NCBI RefSeq assembly: GCF_011684115.1
Contig: NZ_JAADJV010000004.1
Span: forward strand, 383,732 to 447,731
Direction of reading: 5' to 3'
From: Rahnella aceris
GTDB lineage: Bacteria; Pseudomonadota; Gammaproteobacteria; Enterobacterales; Enterobacteriaceae
DNA: 64,000 nt
Position 1 is the first letter of the stretch, and each line of letters begins with the position of its first letter. The notes under the pieces are model-generated. The model had not been told where the DNA came from, ran no database searches, and was given only the letters and a program-made list of their open reading frames with translations. The position numbers were made by a program, and so were the translations under genes. Positions 1 to 8,359 of the stretch are shown piece by piece.

Positions 1-1
1 T

Positions 2-202
2 CATGTGGGTTATGTGCATGTCAAAGCTGCACAAAAACGTAGCGGAAAATGGCATGCCGTCGCGCTCGATGACAGCGATGGCAGTTGGGAACCTTTATTG
101 AAAAGCCTGCCTCAGGATGTGCCACGCGGTATCGAATTCCCGCTTGAGGGTGATGATCTGACCGCGGTGACGCGCCATTACGTAGAACTGTTACGTCAGT
201 AA
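2..202 (+). CDS. Sugar-phosphate isomerase/epimerase-like protein, C-terminal end (probable KguE)
   Basis: Only the last 66 codons lie in the window; the frame is open at the left edge and stops at 200-202. The visible part starts with HVGYVHVKA, which looks like the late metal/substrate-binding strand (HxHxK) of xylose-isomerase-like TIM barrels, and continues with GIEFPLEGDD. The next two genes are a 2-ketogluconate-type transporter and a ketogluconate reductase. In pseudomonads kguE, kguK, kguT and kguD form the 2-ketogluconate operon, so this is most likely the KguE epimerase-like member. That assignment rests on context. No kinase lies between it and the transporter, so kguK, if present, must be upstream of the window. 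Confidence 0.6.
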   Translation, partial: HVGYVHVKAAQKRSGKWHAVALDDSDGSWEPLLKSLPQDVPRGIEFPLEGDDLTAVTRHYVELLRQ

Positions 203-245
203 GCGCCGTCGGGACCGTGCTGATGCACTATCAGGAGAAACAGTT

Positions 246-1538
246 ATGAACCAGTCCAGGATCGCCACCCGCCGCTGGTGGTACATCATGCCGATCGTGT
301 TCATCACTTACAGTCTGGCGTATGTCGACCGCTCGAACTTCAGTTTTGCCTCAGCGGCCGGTATCAACAACGATTTGGGCATTACCAAAGGGATGTCGTC
401 CCTGTTGGGTGCACTGTTTTTTTTGGGCTATTTCTTCTTCCAGATCCCCGGCACGATTTACGCCGAACGCCGCAGTGTTAAGAAACTGATTTTCTGGTGT
501 TTATTGCTTTGGGGGGGATTCGCCTCTTTAACCGGCGTGGTAACCAACATTCCGATGCTGGCAGTGATCCGCTTCGCCCTCGGCGTGGTGGAAGCTGCCG
601 TGATGCCCGCCATGCTGGTGTATATCAGCAACTGGTTCACCAAATCCGAGCGTTCCCGTGCTAACACCTTTCTGATCCTCGGCAATCCGGTGACAGTGTT
701 GTGGATGTCGGTGCTTTCCGGCTATCTGATCAAATCCTTTGGCTGGCGCGAGATGTTTATCTTCGAAGGCATTCCGGCGGTGATCTGGGCGGTTATCTGG
801 TGGTTTACCGTCAAAGATAAACCTGAACAAGTCAGCTGGCTGAGCGACCAGGAGAAACAGGCGCTGGCCGCACAACTGGAAAAAGAGCAGAAAGACATTC
901 AGGCGGTGGGCGGTTACCGGGAAGCCTTCCGCTCGCGCAATGTGGTGCTGCTTTGCCTGCAATATTTCTTCTGGAGCATTGGCGTGTATGGCTTTGTGCT
1001 CTGGCTGCCGTCGATTTTGCGCGACGGCAAATCAATGGGCATGGTCGAAGCGGGCTGGTTATCTTCCGCCCCTTATCTGGCCGCCACTATCGCCATGATC
1101 CTGGTGTCCTGGGCATCGGACAAAATGCAAAACCGTAAGTTGTTTGTCTGGCCGTTATTGCTGGTGGCCGCGCTGGCGTTCTTTGGTTCATGGGCCGCTG
1201 GCACAAACAATTTCTGGCTTTCGTACAGTTTACTGGTGGTTGCGGCTGCGGCAATGTATGCCCCGTACGGGCCGTTCTTCGCCATTATTCCTGAAATGCT
1301 GCCCAAAAATGTGTCCGGTGGCGCGATGGCTTTGATTAACAGCCTCGGCGCACTGGGCTCATTCTTTGGCTCCTGGTTTGTCGGCTATCTCAACGGCAAT
1401 ACGGGCAGTCCGGCAGCCTCATTTATTTTCATGGCCGTGTCGTTACTGGTTTCCGCAGGTTTAACCCTGCTGGTGAGACCGCGAAAGGCCAACATTCAGC
1501 CGAAAGAAGTTTCCTTAACCCAAGGGAGTAAGTCATGA
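246..1538 (+). CDS. kguT: MFS transporter, probable 2-ketogluconate permease
   Basis: A 430-residue, strongly hydrophobic protein with about 12 predicted membrane helices, of the anion:cation symporter branch of the major facilitator superfamily (relatives include hexuronate and glucarate permeases). Typical marks are the [10 protein letters not shown] stretch in helix 1 and the long soluble loop near residues 195-225. It would import a sugar acid with protons across the inner membrane. A good ribosome binding site (AGGAG) precedes the ATG. Its stop overlaps the start of the reductase gene by 4 bases, so the two are translationally coupled. 2-ketogluconate as substrate is inferred from that neighbour and from the KguE-like end upstream; another aldonic or keto acid is possible. 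Confidence 0.8.
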   Translation: MNQSRIATRRWWYIMPIVFITYSLAYVDRSNFSFASAAGINNDLGITKGMSSLLGALFFLGYFFFQIPGTIYAERRSVKKLIFWCLLLWGGFASLTGVVTNIPMLAVIRFALGVVEAAVMPAMLVYISNWFTKSERSRANTFLILGNPVTVLWMSVLSGYLIKSFGWREMFIFEGIPAVIWAVIWWFTVKDKPEQVSWLSDQEKQALAAQLEKEQKDIQAVGGYREAFRSRNVVLLCLQYFFWSIGVYGFVLWLPSILRDGKSMGMVEAGWLSSAPYLAATIAMILVSWASDKMQNRKLFVWPLLLVAALAFFGSWAAGTNNFWLSYSLLVVAAAAMYAPYGPFFAIIPEMLPKNVSGGAMALINSLGALGSFFGSWFVGYLNGNTGSPAASFIFMAVSLLVSAGLTLLVRPRKANIQPKEVSLTQGSKS

Positions 1539-2512
1539 AGCCGTCTATCGTTTTATATAAAAAATTACCCGCCGACCTGCATCAGCGTCTTGAAGAGCAT
1601 TTCACCATCACTGAATTTGATGGCATTACGGATAAGAACCGTGCTCAGGTGTTTGATGCGCTGCAAAACGCCGAAGGATTACTGGGTTCCGGCGGGAAAA
1701 TTGATAAAGAACTTTTCGACCATGCACAGCGCCTGCGTGCGGTTTCTACCATTTCCGTCGGTTATGATAATTTCGATGTGGCAGAACTGACCCGCCGCGA
1801 AATCCCGATGATGCATACTCCGACGGCGCTGACCGATACCGTCGCTGACACGGTGATGGCACTGGTGCTCTCTACCGCCCGCCGCGTGGTAAATGTGGCC
1901 GAGCGCGTAAAAGCCGGTGAATGGAATGAAAACATTGGCGAAGACTGGTTCGGCATTGATGTTCACCATAAAACCATGGGCATCGTCGGCATGGGCCGTA
2001 TCGGTCTGGCGCTGGCGCAACGTGCGCATTTCGGTTTCGACATGCCGATTTTGTACAATGCACGCAGCCAGCATAAAGAAGCGGAAGAGAAGTTTGGCGC
2101 GCGTAAATGCGAGCTGGATGAGCTGCTGAAAGAGTCTGATTTCGTCTGTATCTTGCTGCCAATGACCGAACAAACCTTCCATCTGATCGGTAAGGAAGAG
2201 CTGGCGAAGATGAAATCCAGCGCGATTTTGATCAGCGCAGGTCGCGGGCCGGTTATCGATGAACCAGCCCTGATCGAAGCGCTGAAAGCCGGTACGATTT
2301 ATGGTGCTGGTATGGACGTGTTCGAGACTGAGCCGCTGCCAAAAGATTCTCCGCTGCTGAGCCTGCCAAACGTGGTGGCACTGCCGCATATCGGTTCCGC
2401 AACGCATGAAACCCGCTACGATATGGCGGCCTGCGCAGTGGATAACCTGATCGCCGCACTCAGGGGTGACGTGAAACAGTTCTGCGTGAACCCGGAAGTT
2501 CTGAAGAAGTAA
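1535..2512 (+). CDS. ghrB: 2-ketogluconate / glyoxylate-hydroxypyruvate reductase (D-2-hydroxyacid dehydrogenase)
   Basis: A 325-residue NAD(P)H-dependent D-2-hydroxyacid dehydrogenase, very close to E. coli GhrB (TkrA/YiaE) along its whole length. The Rossmann motif GMGRIG sits at 152-157, and the catalytic Arg-Glu-His set is visible as R237 (AGRGPV), E266 (DVFETEP) and H285 ([10 protein letters not shown]). The family reduces 2-ketogluconate to gluconate and also acts on hydroxypyruvate and glyoxylate. Overlapping the transporter gene, it would act as KguD, releasing gluconate or its phosphate for the pentose phosphate and Entner-Doudoroff routes. A hairpin with a short T run follows the stop. 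Family assignment is firm; the main physiological substrate is inferred from the operon. Confidence 0.9.
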   Translation: MKPSIVLYKKLPADLHQRLEEHFTITEFDGITDKNRAQVFDALQNAEGLLGSGGKIDKELFDHAQRLRAVSTISVGYDNFDVAELTRREIPMMHTPTALTDTVADTVMALVLSTARRVVNVAERVKAGEWNENIGEDWFGIDVHHKTMGIVGMGRIGLALAQRAHFGFDMPILYNARSQHKEAEEKFGARKCELDELLKESDFVCILLPMTEQTFHLIGKEELAKMKSSAILISAGRGPVIDEPALIEALKAGTIYGAGMDVFETEPLPKDSPLLSLPNVVALPHIGSATHETRYDMAACAVDNLIAALRGDVKQFCVNPEVLKK

Positions 2513-2522
2513 GATAAAGAAT

Positions 2523-2575
2523 GGGCGAGACCGGTCCGGGCGCAATCCTGCGGCCGGTCTCCCGATTATTTTCGA
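2523..2575 (+). terminator. Terminator after the ketogluconate operon
   Basis: The inverted repeat GAGACCGG (2527-2534) / CCGGTCTC (2554-2561) is flanked by GGG and CCC and followed by ATTATTTTC. It sits 14 bases after the ghrB stop and separates it from the convergent orphan gene. Confidence 0.7.
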
Positions 2576-2579
2576 AGGG

Positions 2580-3791
2580 TCAGAGGTATTTCATTAATAT
2601 CTCTCTGATTTTCCCGTCAGCTTTTCTTGCATATATTTCCTTGTTAAACGCATGAAGACTGCTTTTCAGCGCCAGCGTCGGGGCATCGTCGGGTGCCAGA
2701 AGCTTAAAGGAAAGGCTGCCAGTAAAGGCTTTTCTTCCGGCGACCATCGACTTAAATTTGTTGAGCAATTCTTCGCCCCCCAGTTCACGGGCACGGGTCT
2801 TCAATCCTTTAATAAGAGGGTCTTTCCAGGTTTGCTTGTCGTAATAAGGTAACCGCTTTTTCAGTGACAAATAATCGGAAAGGCTTTGATCGCCCGACAT
2901 CATGCCAGTCTTGCTGATACTGGTCAGATTTTTAAACGTCGTGCCGGGAATGGTTTGGGTAATAACGATATGTACTTTTTTCTTTCCCGTACCGCGGGAG
3001 AAGCCGTGGCACTGGAATATATTTTCGTCTTGCATGGTTGAATAGTGACATTCAGAAAACAAATCATTATAAATTGACCCTGATAAGGAACCTTTGAGGT
3101 TTTTCAGTAATCGTTCAATACTCCCTTTTTCCCTGCACACCAGGACATAAGCTGAATTATTCAGCAAGCCACTGTCTTCTATCAATGAATTAATAATAAA
3201 AATCTGAGCACAGGTTGTCACGGTATCAGAACTTAAATAGGCAAGATATAAGCTACAATTTGCCGGCATCGATAAGTTATAACCGTCCAGTAATTTAATG
3301 ATTTCCTGTTTTGCTGATTTTTGTATATTGATAACTTCCTGCTCAGGCATGGGTAAATAACCCATCGATTTCTTAGCGAATCCAAGGCTCTGGACAATGA
3401 TGTTTTCGAAGCACAGACTCAACAGGGCAGCTTTATAATCACGATCAGATGAAGCCGCACCTCGGGTGACATCCATTTCATCAATGAGAATAACGGTGTT
3501 GCATGTGATTATGTCCAGCTGGTAGAGAAAATCAGCCAGCACTGTCGATAATACATCGGGAGACAGGAGACTGTAGGGCGTCACAATAATTACCGGATCA
3601 TCATAATTCAATTTTTTACCCGGACTGAACACTTCCTTTCCCTGCATATTAATATGTCTTGTTTTGGCATTCACCGTAATTAATGCCCCCTCAGCCTGGG
3701 TGCTCCGCGCGATGTCTTTTATTTTCTTTCCCAGCGCATGGTCTCCTCCGCCTGCCGTGAAAATATTCAGTATAAGTATACTTCTTTTCAT
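2580..3791 (-). CDS. Hypothetical protein, possible GT-B-like fold (orphan)
   Basis: I do not recognise this 403-residue protein. No signal peptide or membrane helix is visible. The N-terminus alternates short hydrophobic strands with a glycine-rich turn, AGGGDHALGKKI (13-24), which recalls the first loop of two-domain GT-B glycosyltransferases such as MurG. Later come an acidic strand end (ILIDEMD), a QSLGFAKKSMGYLPMP stretch, and a second strand/loop start near LYLAYLSSDT, consistent with a second Rossmann-like half. The C-terminal third is basic. Base composition is more AT-rich and less E. coli-like in codon use than the flanks. It is convergent with ghrB and separated from avtA by 251 bases. 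Acquisition by transfer and an effector or modifying enzyme role are only inferences; the fold idea is tentative. Confidence 0.6.
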   Translation of the reverse strand: MKRSILILNIFTAGGGDHALGKKIKDIARSTQAEGALITVNAKTRHINMQGKEVFSPGKKLNYDDPVIIVTPYSLLSPDVLSTVLADFLYQLDIITCNTVILIDEMDVTRGAASSDRDYKAALLSLCFENIIVQSLGFAKKSMGYLPMPEQEVINIQKSAKQEIIKLLDGYNLSMPANCSLYLAYLSSDTVTTCAQIFIINSLIEDSGLLNNSAYVLVCREKGSIERLLKNLKGSLSGSIYNDLFSECHYSTMQDENIFQCHGFSRGTGKKKVHIVITQTIPGTTFKNLTSISKTGMMSGDQSLSDYLSLKKRLPYYDKQTWKDPLIKGLKTRARELGGEELLNKFKSMVAGRKAFTGSLSFKLLAPDDAPTLALKSSLHAFNKEIYARKADGKIREILMKYL

Positions 3792-4042
3792 TTTATCAAC
3801 CTGATATATATATTCTTAAACATAATTATGCCAAGAAAGAAAAAATATCATAAGCCGTTTTTTATTACTCTGCCATTAAGCATAAAGGGTTCCGTTCAGG
3901 GATATTCGAAAAATACATTGAATGATTTTCCGTATTCATCTTTTTTAATACTTCTCCACGCCAAAACCCGCTGGTCCGATTGCACTGCCTTGCTGCAGGC
4001 GTTATGGTGGGTATCACATTTCGATAACATACAAAGCTTTCT

Positions 4043-5293
4043 ATGACGTTTTCTGCTTTCGGTGACAAATTTACCCGTTTTTCGGGCATCACACGCCTGA
4101 TGGGCGACATGAATGACGGTTTACGCACACCCGGTGCAGTCATGCTGGGTGGTGGAAATCCGGCGCAAATTCCTGAGATGCAGGATTATTTCCAGACGCT
4201 GCTGTCGGAAATGCTGGCAGCAGGCAAGCTGACCGAAGCGCTGTGCAATTACGACGGGCCGCAGGGCAAAGATGTGTTGCGTCATGCGCTGGCAGACATG
4301 TTACAGAAAGAACTCGGCTGGCAGCTTGACGCGCAAAACATCGCACTGACCAACGGCAGCCAGAGCGCCTTCTTCTATTTGTTCAACCTGTTCGCCGGAC
4401 GCCGTGCCGACGGTAGTATGTCAAAAGTGTTGTTCCCGCTGGCACCGGAATATCTCGGTTATGCAGATGCCGGTCTGGACGAAAATCTGTTTGTTTCAGC
4501 CAAGCCGAACATCGAATTACTGCCGGAAGGCCAGTTCAAATATCACGTCGATTTCGATCATCTGAATATCACCGATGATATCGGCCTGATCTGCGTGTCA
4601 CGCCCGACCAACCCGACCGGCAACGTCATTACTGACGAAGAACTGATCCGACTCGATGCGCTGGCACAGCAGAAAGATATTCCGTTATTAATCGATAACG
4701 CCTATGGCGTGCCGTTCCCGGGCATCGTATTCACTGACGCCACACCACTGTGGAATCCGAATATTATCCTGTGCATGAGCTTGTCGAAACTCGGCCTGCC
4801 GGGTTCCCGCTGTGGCATCGTGATTGCTGATGAAAAAATCATCAAAGCGATCAGTAATATGAACGGGATTATCAGTCTGTCGCCGGGCAGTGTCGGCCCT
4901 GCGATTGCCCATGAAATGATTGTCCGTGGCGATTTGCTGCGCCTTTCCGAAGAAGTGATCAAACCGTTCTATTTCCAGCGCGTGCAGGAAACTATCGCCA
5001 CGCTGCGCCGTTATCTGCCGGAAGAACGTTGCCTGATCCACAAACCGGAAGGGGCGATTTTCCTGTGGCTGTGGTTCAGGGATTTACCGATCACCACCGA
5101 AGTGCTGTATCAGCGCCTGAAACAACGTGGGGTACTTATGGTACCGGGCGATTACTTCTTCCCGGGTCTCGAGCATCCGTGGCCACACACCCATCAGTGC
5201 ATGCGGATGAATTACGTGCCTGATGCGGAACAGATCGAGCGCGGCGTGAAAATTCTGGCAGAAGAAGTAGAAAAAGCCCACGCTGAAGGCTGA
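4043..5293 (+). CDS. avtA: Valine-pyruvate aminotransferase
   Basis: A 416-residue fold-type I PLP enzyme that matches E. coli AvtA in length and across the sequence (start MTFSAFGDKFTRFSG). It transfers the amino group between alanine and 2-ketoisovalerate, giving valine and pyruvate in the cytoplasm. The PLP-binding lysine is K249 in SLSKLGLPGSR, the DNAY motif (D218-Y221) holds the pyridine nitrogen, and SRPTNPTGN (186-194) is the family's conserved loop. It stands alone, between two AT-rich orphan genes that look foreign, and its own composition is ordinary for this chromosome. A long hairpin follows it. In E. coli avtA is elsewhere (next to malS), so the location is unusual. Confidence 0.95.
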   Translation: MTFSAFGDKFTRFSGITRLMGDMNDGLRTPGAVMLGGGNPAQIPEMQDYFQTLLSEMLAAGKLTEALCNYDGPQGKDVLRHALADMLQKELGWQLDAQNIALTNGSQSAFFYLFNLFAGRRADGSMSKVLFPLAPEYLGYADAGLDENLFVSAKPNIELLPEGQFKYHVDFDHLNITDDIGLICVSRPTNPTGNVITDEELIRLDALAQQKDIPLLIDNAYGVPFPGIVFTDATPLWNPNIILCMSLSKLGLPGSRCGIVIADEKIIKAISNMNGIISLSPGSVGPAIAHEMIVRGDLLRLSEEVIKPFYFQRVQETIATLRRYLPEERCLIHKPEGAIFLWLWFRDLPITTEVLYQRLKQRGVLMVPGDYFFPGLEHPWPHTHQCMRMNYVPDAEQIERGVKILAEEVEKAHAEG

Positions 5294-5302
5294 TTTTTCA
5301 CA

Positions 5303-5345
5303 ATAAAGTGACCAGGAGGAATGATATTCTTTCGGGTCACTTTAT
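5303..5345 (+). terminator. Hairpin after avtA
   Basis: ATAAAGTGACC (5303-5313) pairs with GGGTCACTTTAT (5334-5345) around a loop of about 20 bases. No strong T run follows, so it may act as a weak terminator or mRNA 3' stabiliser. Confidence 0.5.
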
Positions 5346-5651
5346 CAATCTAAGGACTCTTACTCATGAGTAGAAAACAATCTTATTCTCAATGACATCA
5401 TAAAGTTATTTATATCTCCCTCAACGCATCCAGATACACATTCATTCAAAAAAATCAATTCATTTTATATATAGATATACATCACTTTATATTTTTTACA
5501 GTTAAACAAAAAAAATAACATTATTTATCAAAGAAATAAAAACCCAGTCAAGAGTTTTAGTATTTTACATAATCAATTAAATGGGGATTTTATTATCACT
5601 GGCGTATTTTTATGCAATATGTATTTTTTGATTTAAAAAATAGGTGAGAAA
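5346..5651 (+). other. AT-rich intergenic region upstream of the C58 protease gene
   Basis: About 300 bases, visibly very AT-rich (runs such as AAACAAAAAAAATAAC). No open frame of note is present; the only start with a recognisable frame encodes 9 codons from 5355. The region ends in a good ribosome binding site, AGGTGAG, just before the ATG at 5652. I saw no hrp box (GGAACC-N15/16-CCAC). The composition suits an H-NS-silenced promoter of an acquired gene, which is inference. Confidence 0.4.
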
Positions 5652-6407
5652 ATGATTAACAGATTACGTCAATATATTAATAAAACAAACGGTACATACA
5701 GTTTTTTTAATCAGGTGACGTACATACAGCAAAACAAATGGGTAGCTAACAACCCCCGAAATCTTGGTGGAGCATGGTTAGGAAGTCATAGAGACTCAGA
5801 AAGTAAACAAATTCAGTACGGATTACGTGGAGCCTGTTATGGCCTCTCTGCGGCATATTTAATTACTGGTAGAGATTGGAGTAGTTTCAAATGTTTCATC
5901 AATACCTCCGCATCGCATCGATTGATATTAGGAATAATGAATATTCAGGAACAGAACTCTGCGTTGGCATATAAACAAGCTAAATTAAAAGCACAAAAAA
6001 GTTTATTTGATAATTTTCACCGCAAAGGGCATTCCCCCAACGTAAACTACATGCGTACTCAAGACGCATACCATCTGATAATGAAGAATGAGGGGAGGTT
6101 GATCTGCTTAAAAACGTCAACTCTGCCGCAGGCCAGTACTACCGCTGCAAGAATCGAAGGGCTGGTAAAATCGTTAAGGCAAGACAGCTTATATGAAATA
6201 GGTATTTATAAGGGTTGCAAGGGAGGCCATTCCATCGCTATCAGAACAGATGGGAACATGATTAAACTCTTTGATGCAAATATAGGTGAAATATCTTACA
6301 ACTACAACACAAAACAGATCATGCATTTTGTGGAAGCACTTTGTATAGTATTTGATGGGTGTTACAAGAACTACAACCGAATCACAGTAGACGAATATTA
6401 TCGTTAA
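5652..6407 (+). CDS. YopT/AvrPphB-type cysteine protease (peptidase family C58)
   Basis: A 251-residue protein carrying the three blocks of the C58 papain-like proteases. The nucleophile block is GACYGLSAAYL with Cys62, the histidine block is GGHSIAI with His193, and the aspartate block is LFDANIGE with Asp208. The gaps, 131 residues from Cys to His and 15 from His to Asp, fit YopT of Yersinia and AvrPphB of Pseudomonas syringae, where the His-Asp gap is 15-16. YopT cleaves prenylated Rho GTPases and AvrPphB cleaves host kinases. No signal peptide or membrane helix is seen, and about 60 residues precede the Cys, enough for a short secretion signal. The gene is markedly AT-rich and stands alone. 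It is probably a secreted effector or toxin acquired by transfer. Substrate and export route cannot be told, since no secretion genes or chaperone lie nearby. Confidence 0.8.
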   Translation: MINRLRQYINKTNGTYSFFNQVTYIQQNKWVANNPRNLGGAWLGSHRDSESKQIQYGLRGACYGLSAAYLITGRDWSSFKCFINTSASHRLILGIMNIQEQNSALAYKQAKLKAQKSLFDNFHRKGHSPNVNYMRTQDAYHLIMKNEGRLICLKTSTLPQASTTAARIEGLVKSLRQDSLYEIGIYKGCKGGHSIAIRTDGNMIKLFDANIGEISYNYNTKQIMHFVEALCIVFDGCYKNYNRITVDEYYR

Positions 6408-6543
6408 GTTACATCACTCTAAATACATGCTTACCTCATCACTAAGAGCTTCAATTACGGAAAACACTTTGAAAGACTTGAACAAAATAAATACACCTCG
6501 TTTTACTTACTGATTAAGATAATATATTCCTCATCACATCCCG

Positions 6544-6576
6544 TTTTATGTTCCCCCTCATCGGGGGAACATAAAC
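6544..6576. repeat. Strong hairpin between the C58 gene and ibpB
   Basis: ATGTTCCCCC (6548-6557) and GGGGGAACAT (6563-6572) form a perfect 10-bp stem with a TCATC loop, extended by flanking T and A runs. It lies between two convergent genes and probably ends transcription from at least one side. Confidence 0.6.
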
Positions 6577-6585
6577 AGATCACGT

Positions 6586-7020
6586 TTATTCAGACTGATT
6601 TTCCAGCGCCGGTTTTTCAGTACCAATCGCAATTTTTTGCGGTTGCAATGCTTCCGGTACATCACGAACCAGATTGATATGCAGAAGGCCATTCGTAAAT
6701 TCAGCCGCCGAGACGTGCATATGCTCTGCCAGCGTGAAGCTCAGGGTGAAAGGCTTAATCACCAGCCCCTGATGCAAATATTCCACTTTAGTTTCCAGCT
6801 GAGCCGGTGTGCCGCTGACCGTTAATCGCGGCCCTTCGACTTCAATATTCAGTTCGCTTTGCTGGAAACCGGCCAGCGCCAGTGAAATGCGGTAATGGTT
6901 GTCATCAGACTTTTCAATATTGTAAGGAGGAAAAGCCTGATCGGCGCCTTGCATTGAACTGGCTAATTTATCGAAACCAATCCACTGACGCAGTAATGGG
7001 GAAATATCATAATTACGCAT
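6586..7020 (-). CDS. ibpB: Small heat shock protein IbpB
   Basis: A 144-residue alpha-crystallin-type chaperone close to E. coli IbpB ([16 protein letters not shown] core, C-terminal tail carrying the IxI-like QKIAIG). It binds unfolding proteins in the cytoplasm and works with IbpA, handing clients to DnaK and ClpB. The start is set at [17 protein letters not shown] because this matches the family; a longer frame adds 14 unconserved residues. An AGGAG lies 7 bases upstream, in a sequence that can pair with UCGCU (see the regulatory entry). Transcribed after ibpA from the same heat shock promoter, with a 129-base gap. Confidence 0.95.
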   Translation of the reverse strand: MRNYDISPLLRQWIGFDKLASSMQGADQAFPPYNIEKSDDNHYRISLALAGFQQSELNIEVEGPRLTVSGTPAQLETKVEYLHQGLVIKPFTLSFTLAEHMHVSAAEFTNGLLHINLVRDVPEALQPQKIAIGTEKPALENQSE

Positions 7021-7025
7021 AATGT

Positions 7026-7046
7026 AACTCCTTCTTTGAAGCGAGA
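7026..7046 (-). promoter_or_regulatory. ROSE-like RNA thermometer before ibpB
   Basis: On the minus strand UCGCU (complement of 7040-7044) is followed after 7 bases by AGGAG (complement of 7028-7032), the pairing that hides the Shine-Dalgarno in ROSE thermometers. It would block ibpB translation at low temperature and melt on heating. Motif seen; function inferred from the known ROSE family. Confidence 0.55.
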
Positions 7047-7149
7047 TGATTAATGTCGTCATCCTTTTTGGATGTGACAGTACAGCTCCCTGACGGCGAG
7101 CCTAAACTTTTTCATTTCGTGGCGGTCAACAACGATGATGGTCGCTGAA

Positions 7150-7560
7150 TTAACGGATCTCGATACGCCGTGGTTTGGACGACTCAGGAACGACGCGTTC
7201 CAGATCGATATACAGCAAACCGTTCGACAAATTGGCCGCTTTTATCTGAATATGTTCAGCCAGCTGGAATTTGCGCTCGAAATTACGTTCCGCGATGCCC
7301 TGATATAAATAGGTTCGCTCAGTATCGCCAGGTGCATGCGCGCCTTTGACCAGCAGCATGTTGTCATGCGCAGTGATGTCCAGCTCAGATTCGGCAAAAC
7401 CTGCGACCGCGATAGCAATCCGGTAATGATTTTCGTCAACCAACTCGACATTATAAGGGGGGTAGCCGCCGCCCTGATTCTGACCCGATTCGATAAGATT
7501 AAATAAACGGTCAAAACCAATGGCAGAACGGTAGAGCGGGGATAAATCAAAATTACGCAT
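7150..7560 (-). CDS. ibpA: Small heat shock protein IbpA
   Basis: A 136-residue alpha-crystallin-domain chaperone almost identical in plan to E. coli IbpA (137 aa): start [20 protein letters not shown], core [21 protein letters not shown]-terminal IEIR that docks between dimers. It co-assembles with IbpB on aggregating proteins, keeping them in a form that DnaK/ClpB can refold. First gene of the ibpAB operon. A near-consensus sigma-32 promoter lies about 115 bases upstream, and the leader ends in a ROSE-type element around the ribosome binding site, so both transcription and translation should rise with temperature. Confidence 0.97.
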   Translation of the reverse strand: MRNFDLSPLYRSAIGFDRLFNLIESGQNQGGGYPPYNVELVDENHYRIAIAVAGFAESELDITAHDNMLLVKGAHAPGDTERTYLYQGIAERNFERKFQLAEHIQIKAANLSNGLLYIDLERVVPESSKPRRIEIR

Positions 7561-7668
7561 TGCTACTTCTCCTGATATTCAGCGAGTTTTTTAAATAGCC
7601 TTCCAGGCGGACAGACCAGCGTCACAGTGATGACAGAAGAACCCTTCCGGCGTTTCTCCTCCTGCGTC
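7561..7668 (-). promoter_or_regulatory. ibpA 5' leader with ROSE RNA thermometer
   Basis: The leader between the sigma-32 start region and the ATG contains UCGCU (complement of 7581-7585) then, after 7 bases, AGGAG (complement of 7569-7573). This is the conserved anti-SD/SD pair of ROSE thermometers in small heat shock genes. Upstream G/C-rich blocks can form the additional hairpins typical of the family. Confidence 0.75.
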
Positions 7669-7675
7669 GTACAGT

Positions 7676-7705
7676 TAAAATGGAGACAAAAGGGCATATT
7701 TCAAG
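7676..7705 (-). promoter_or_regulatory. Sigma-32 promoter of ibpAB
   Basis: On the minus strand CTTGAAA (complement of 7699-7705), 13 bases, then CTCCATTTTA (complement of 7676-7685). This closely follows the RpoH consensus CTTGAAA-N13/14-CCCCATNTA. Confidence 0.85.
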
Positions 7706-7927
7706 CCTGAAAAAACAAAAAATTTGGCTGTTGTTTATATGATGACAGCCAAAATACATGGCGGGACAGGGCTAAAATCCAGGGAGAGCAGGCGAATTCC
7801 TGCAAGATTTCAAATAGTAATTACACTTAATGGGATCGCAGCCACAGAGCTACAGCTTGCTTTGTTAATTTTTTGGGCTGAGTGGTATAAGTCACATTGA
7901 CGTATAAGCTCAGCCTGACAGCATAAG

Positions 7928-8317
7928 ATGAGTTCTAACATGACGAAATTTGCATTAACGCCGCTGATGACAGGATGTGTTTTTTTAGCGACGAGCGGTT
8001 GCTCCAGCGTAATGAGCCATACAGGTGGTGACACCGGATATTATTCAGGCGCACGTGCTGATGTGAATATGATAAAAAGCGATGACACCAGTTGGGCGAT
8101 GACGCCGCTGCTGTTGATTGATTTGCCGTTCAGCGCCGTGCTGGATACGGTATTGCTGCCTTATGATTATTTTCGCAGCGGAAAAGTGACGACGCGCGAT
8201 CGCGTCAAAGCCAGTGAAGAACACAATATTGCGCTGAGTAACGGTGTGGATATCGATCACATCCCGCCCATGACGACCACGCCGCGTCAGCAAAAATCGT
8301 CGACACATAAGAAGTAG
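7928..8317 (+). CDS. yidQ: YceK/YidQ family lipoprotein
   Basis: A 129-residue protein with an N-terminal lipoprotein signal and lipobox LATSGC (lipidated Cys25), followed by SSVMSHTGGDTGYYSGARAD, which is nearly the E. coli YidQ sequence at this point. The family (DUF1375) is of unknown function; YceK members are envelope lipoproteins. The middle has a hydrophobic stretch, PLLLIDLPFSAVLDTVLLPYD, and the C-terminus is basic and probably disordered. Its place between ibpA and yidR is as in E. coli. Two starts are possible, here or four codons later, and neither has a strong ribosome binding site; the first is given. Confidence 0.85.
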   Translation: MSSNMTKFALTPLMTGCVFLATSGCSSVMSHTGGDTGYYSGARADVNMIKSDDTSWAMTPLLLIDLPFSAVLDTVLLPYDYFRSGKVTTRDRVKASEEHNIALSNGVDIDHIPPMTTTPRQQKSSTHKK

Positions 8318-8323
8318 TCACAA

Positions 8324-8350
8324 TAAAACCGGCCTGTTCCGACCGGTTTA
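8324..8350. terminator. Hairpin between yidQ and yidR
   Basis: AAACCGG (8326-8332) pairs with CCGGTTT (8343-8349) between convergent genes, with A/T flanks. Likely a shared bidirectional terminator. Confidence 0.6.
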
Positions 8351-8359
8351 CATCGTTCG

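Noticed and set aside
1679..2545. 288-codon open frame opposite ghrB
   Set aside because: It is antisense to a well-conserved dehydrogenase whose codon bias keeps the opposite frame open; the protein is His/Arg/Gln-rich and resembles no family.
5355..5384. Nine-codon mini-frame before the C58 protease gene
   Set aside because: Too short and without a clear ribosome binding site; no evidence that it is a leader peptide or gene remnant.
5294..5651. Possible hrp box or type III promoter before the C58 gene
   Set aside because: No GGAACC-N15/16-CCAC pattern was found; the type III link rests on the protease family alone.
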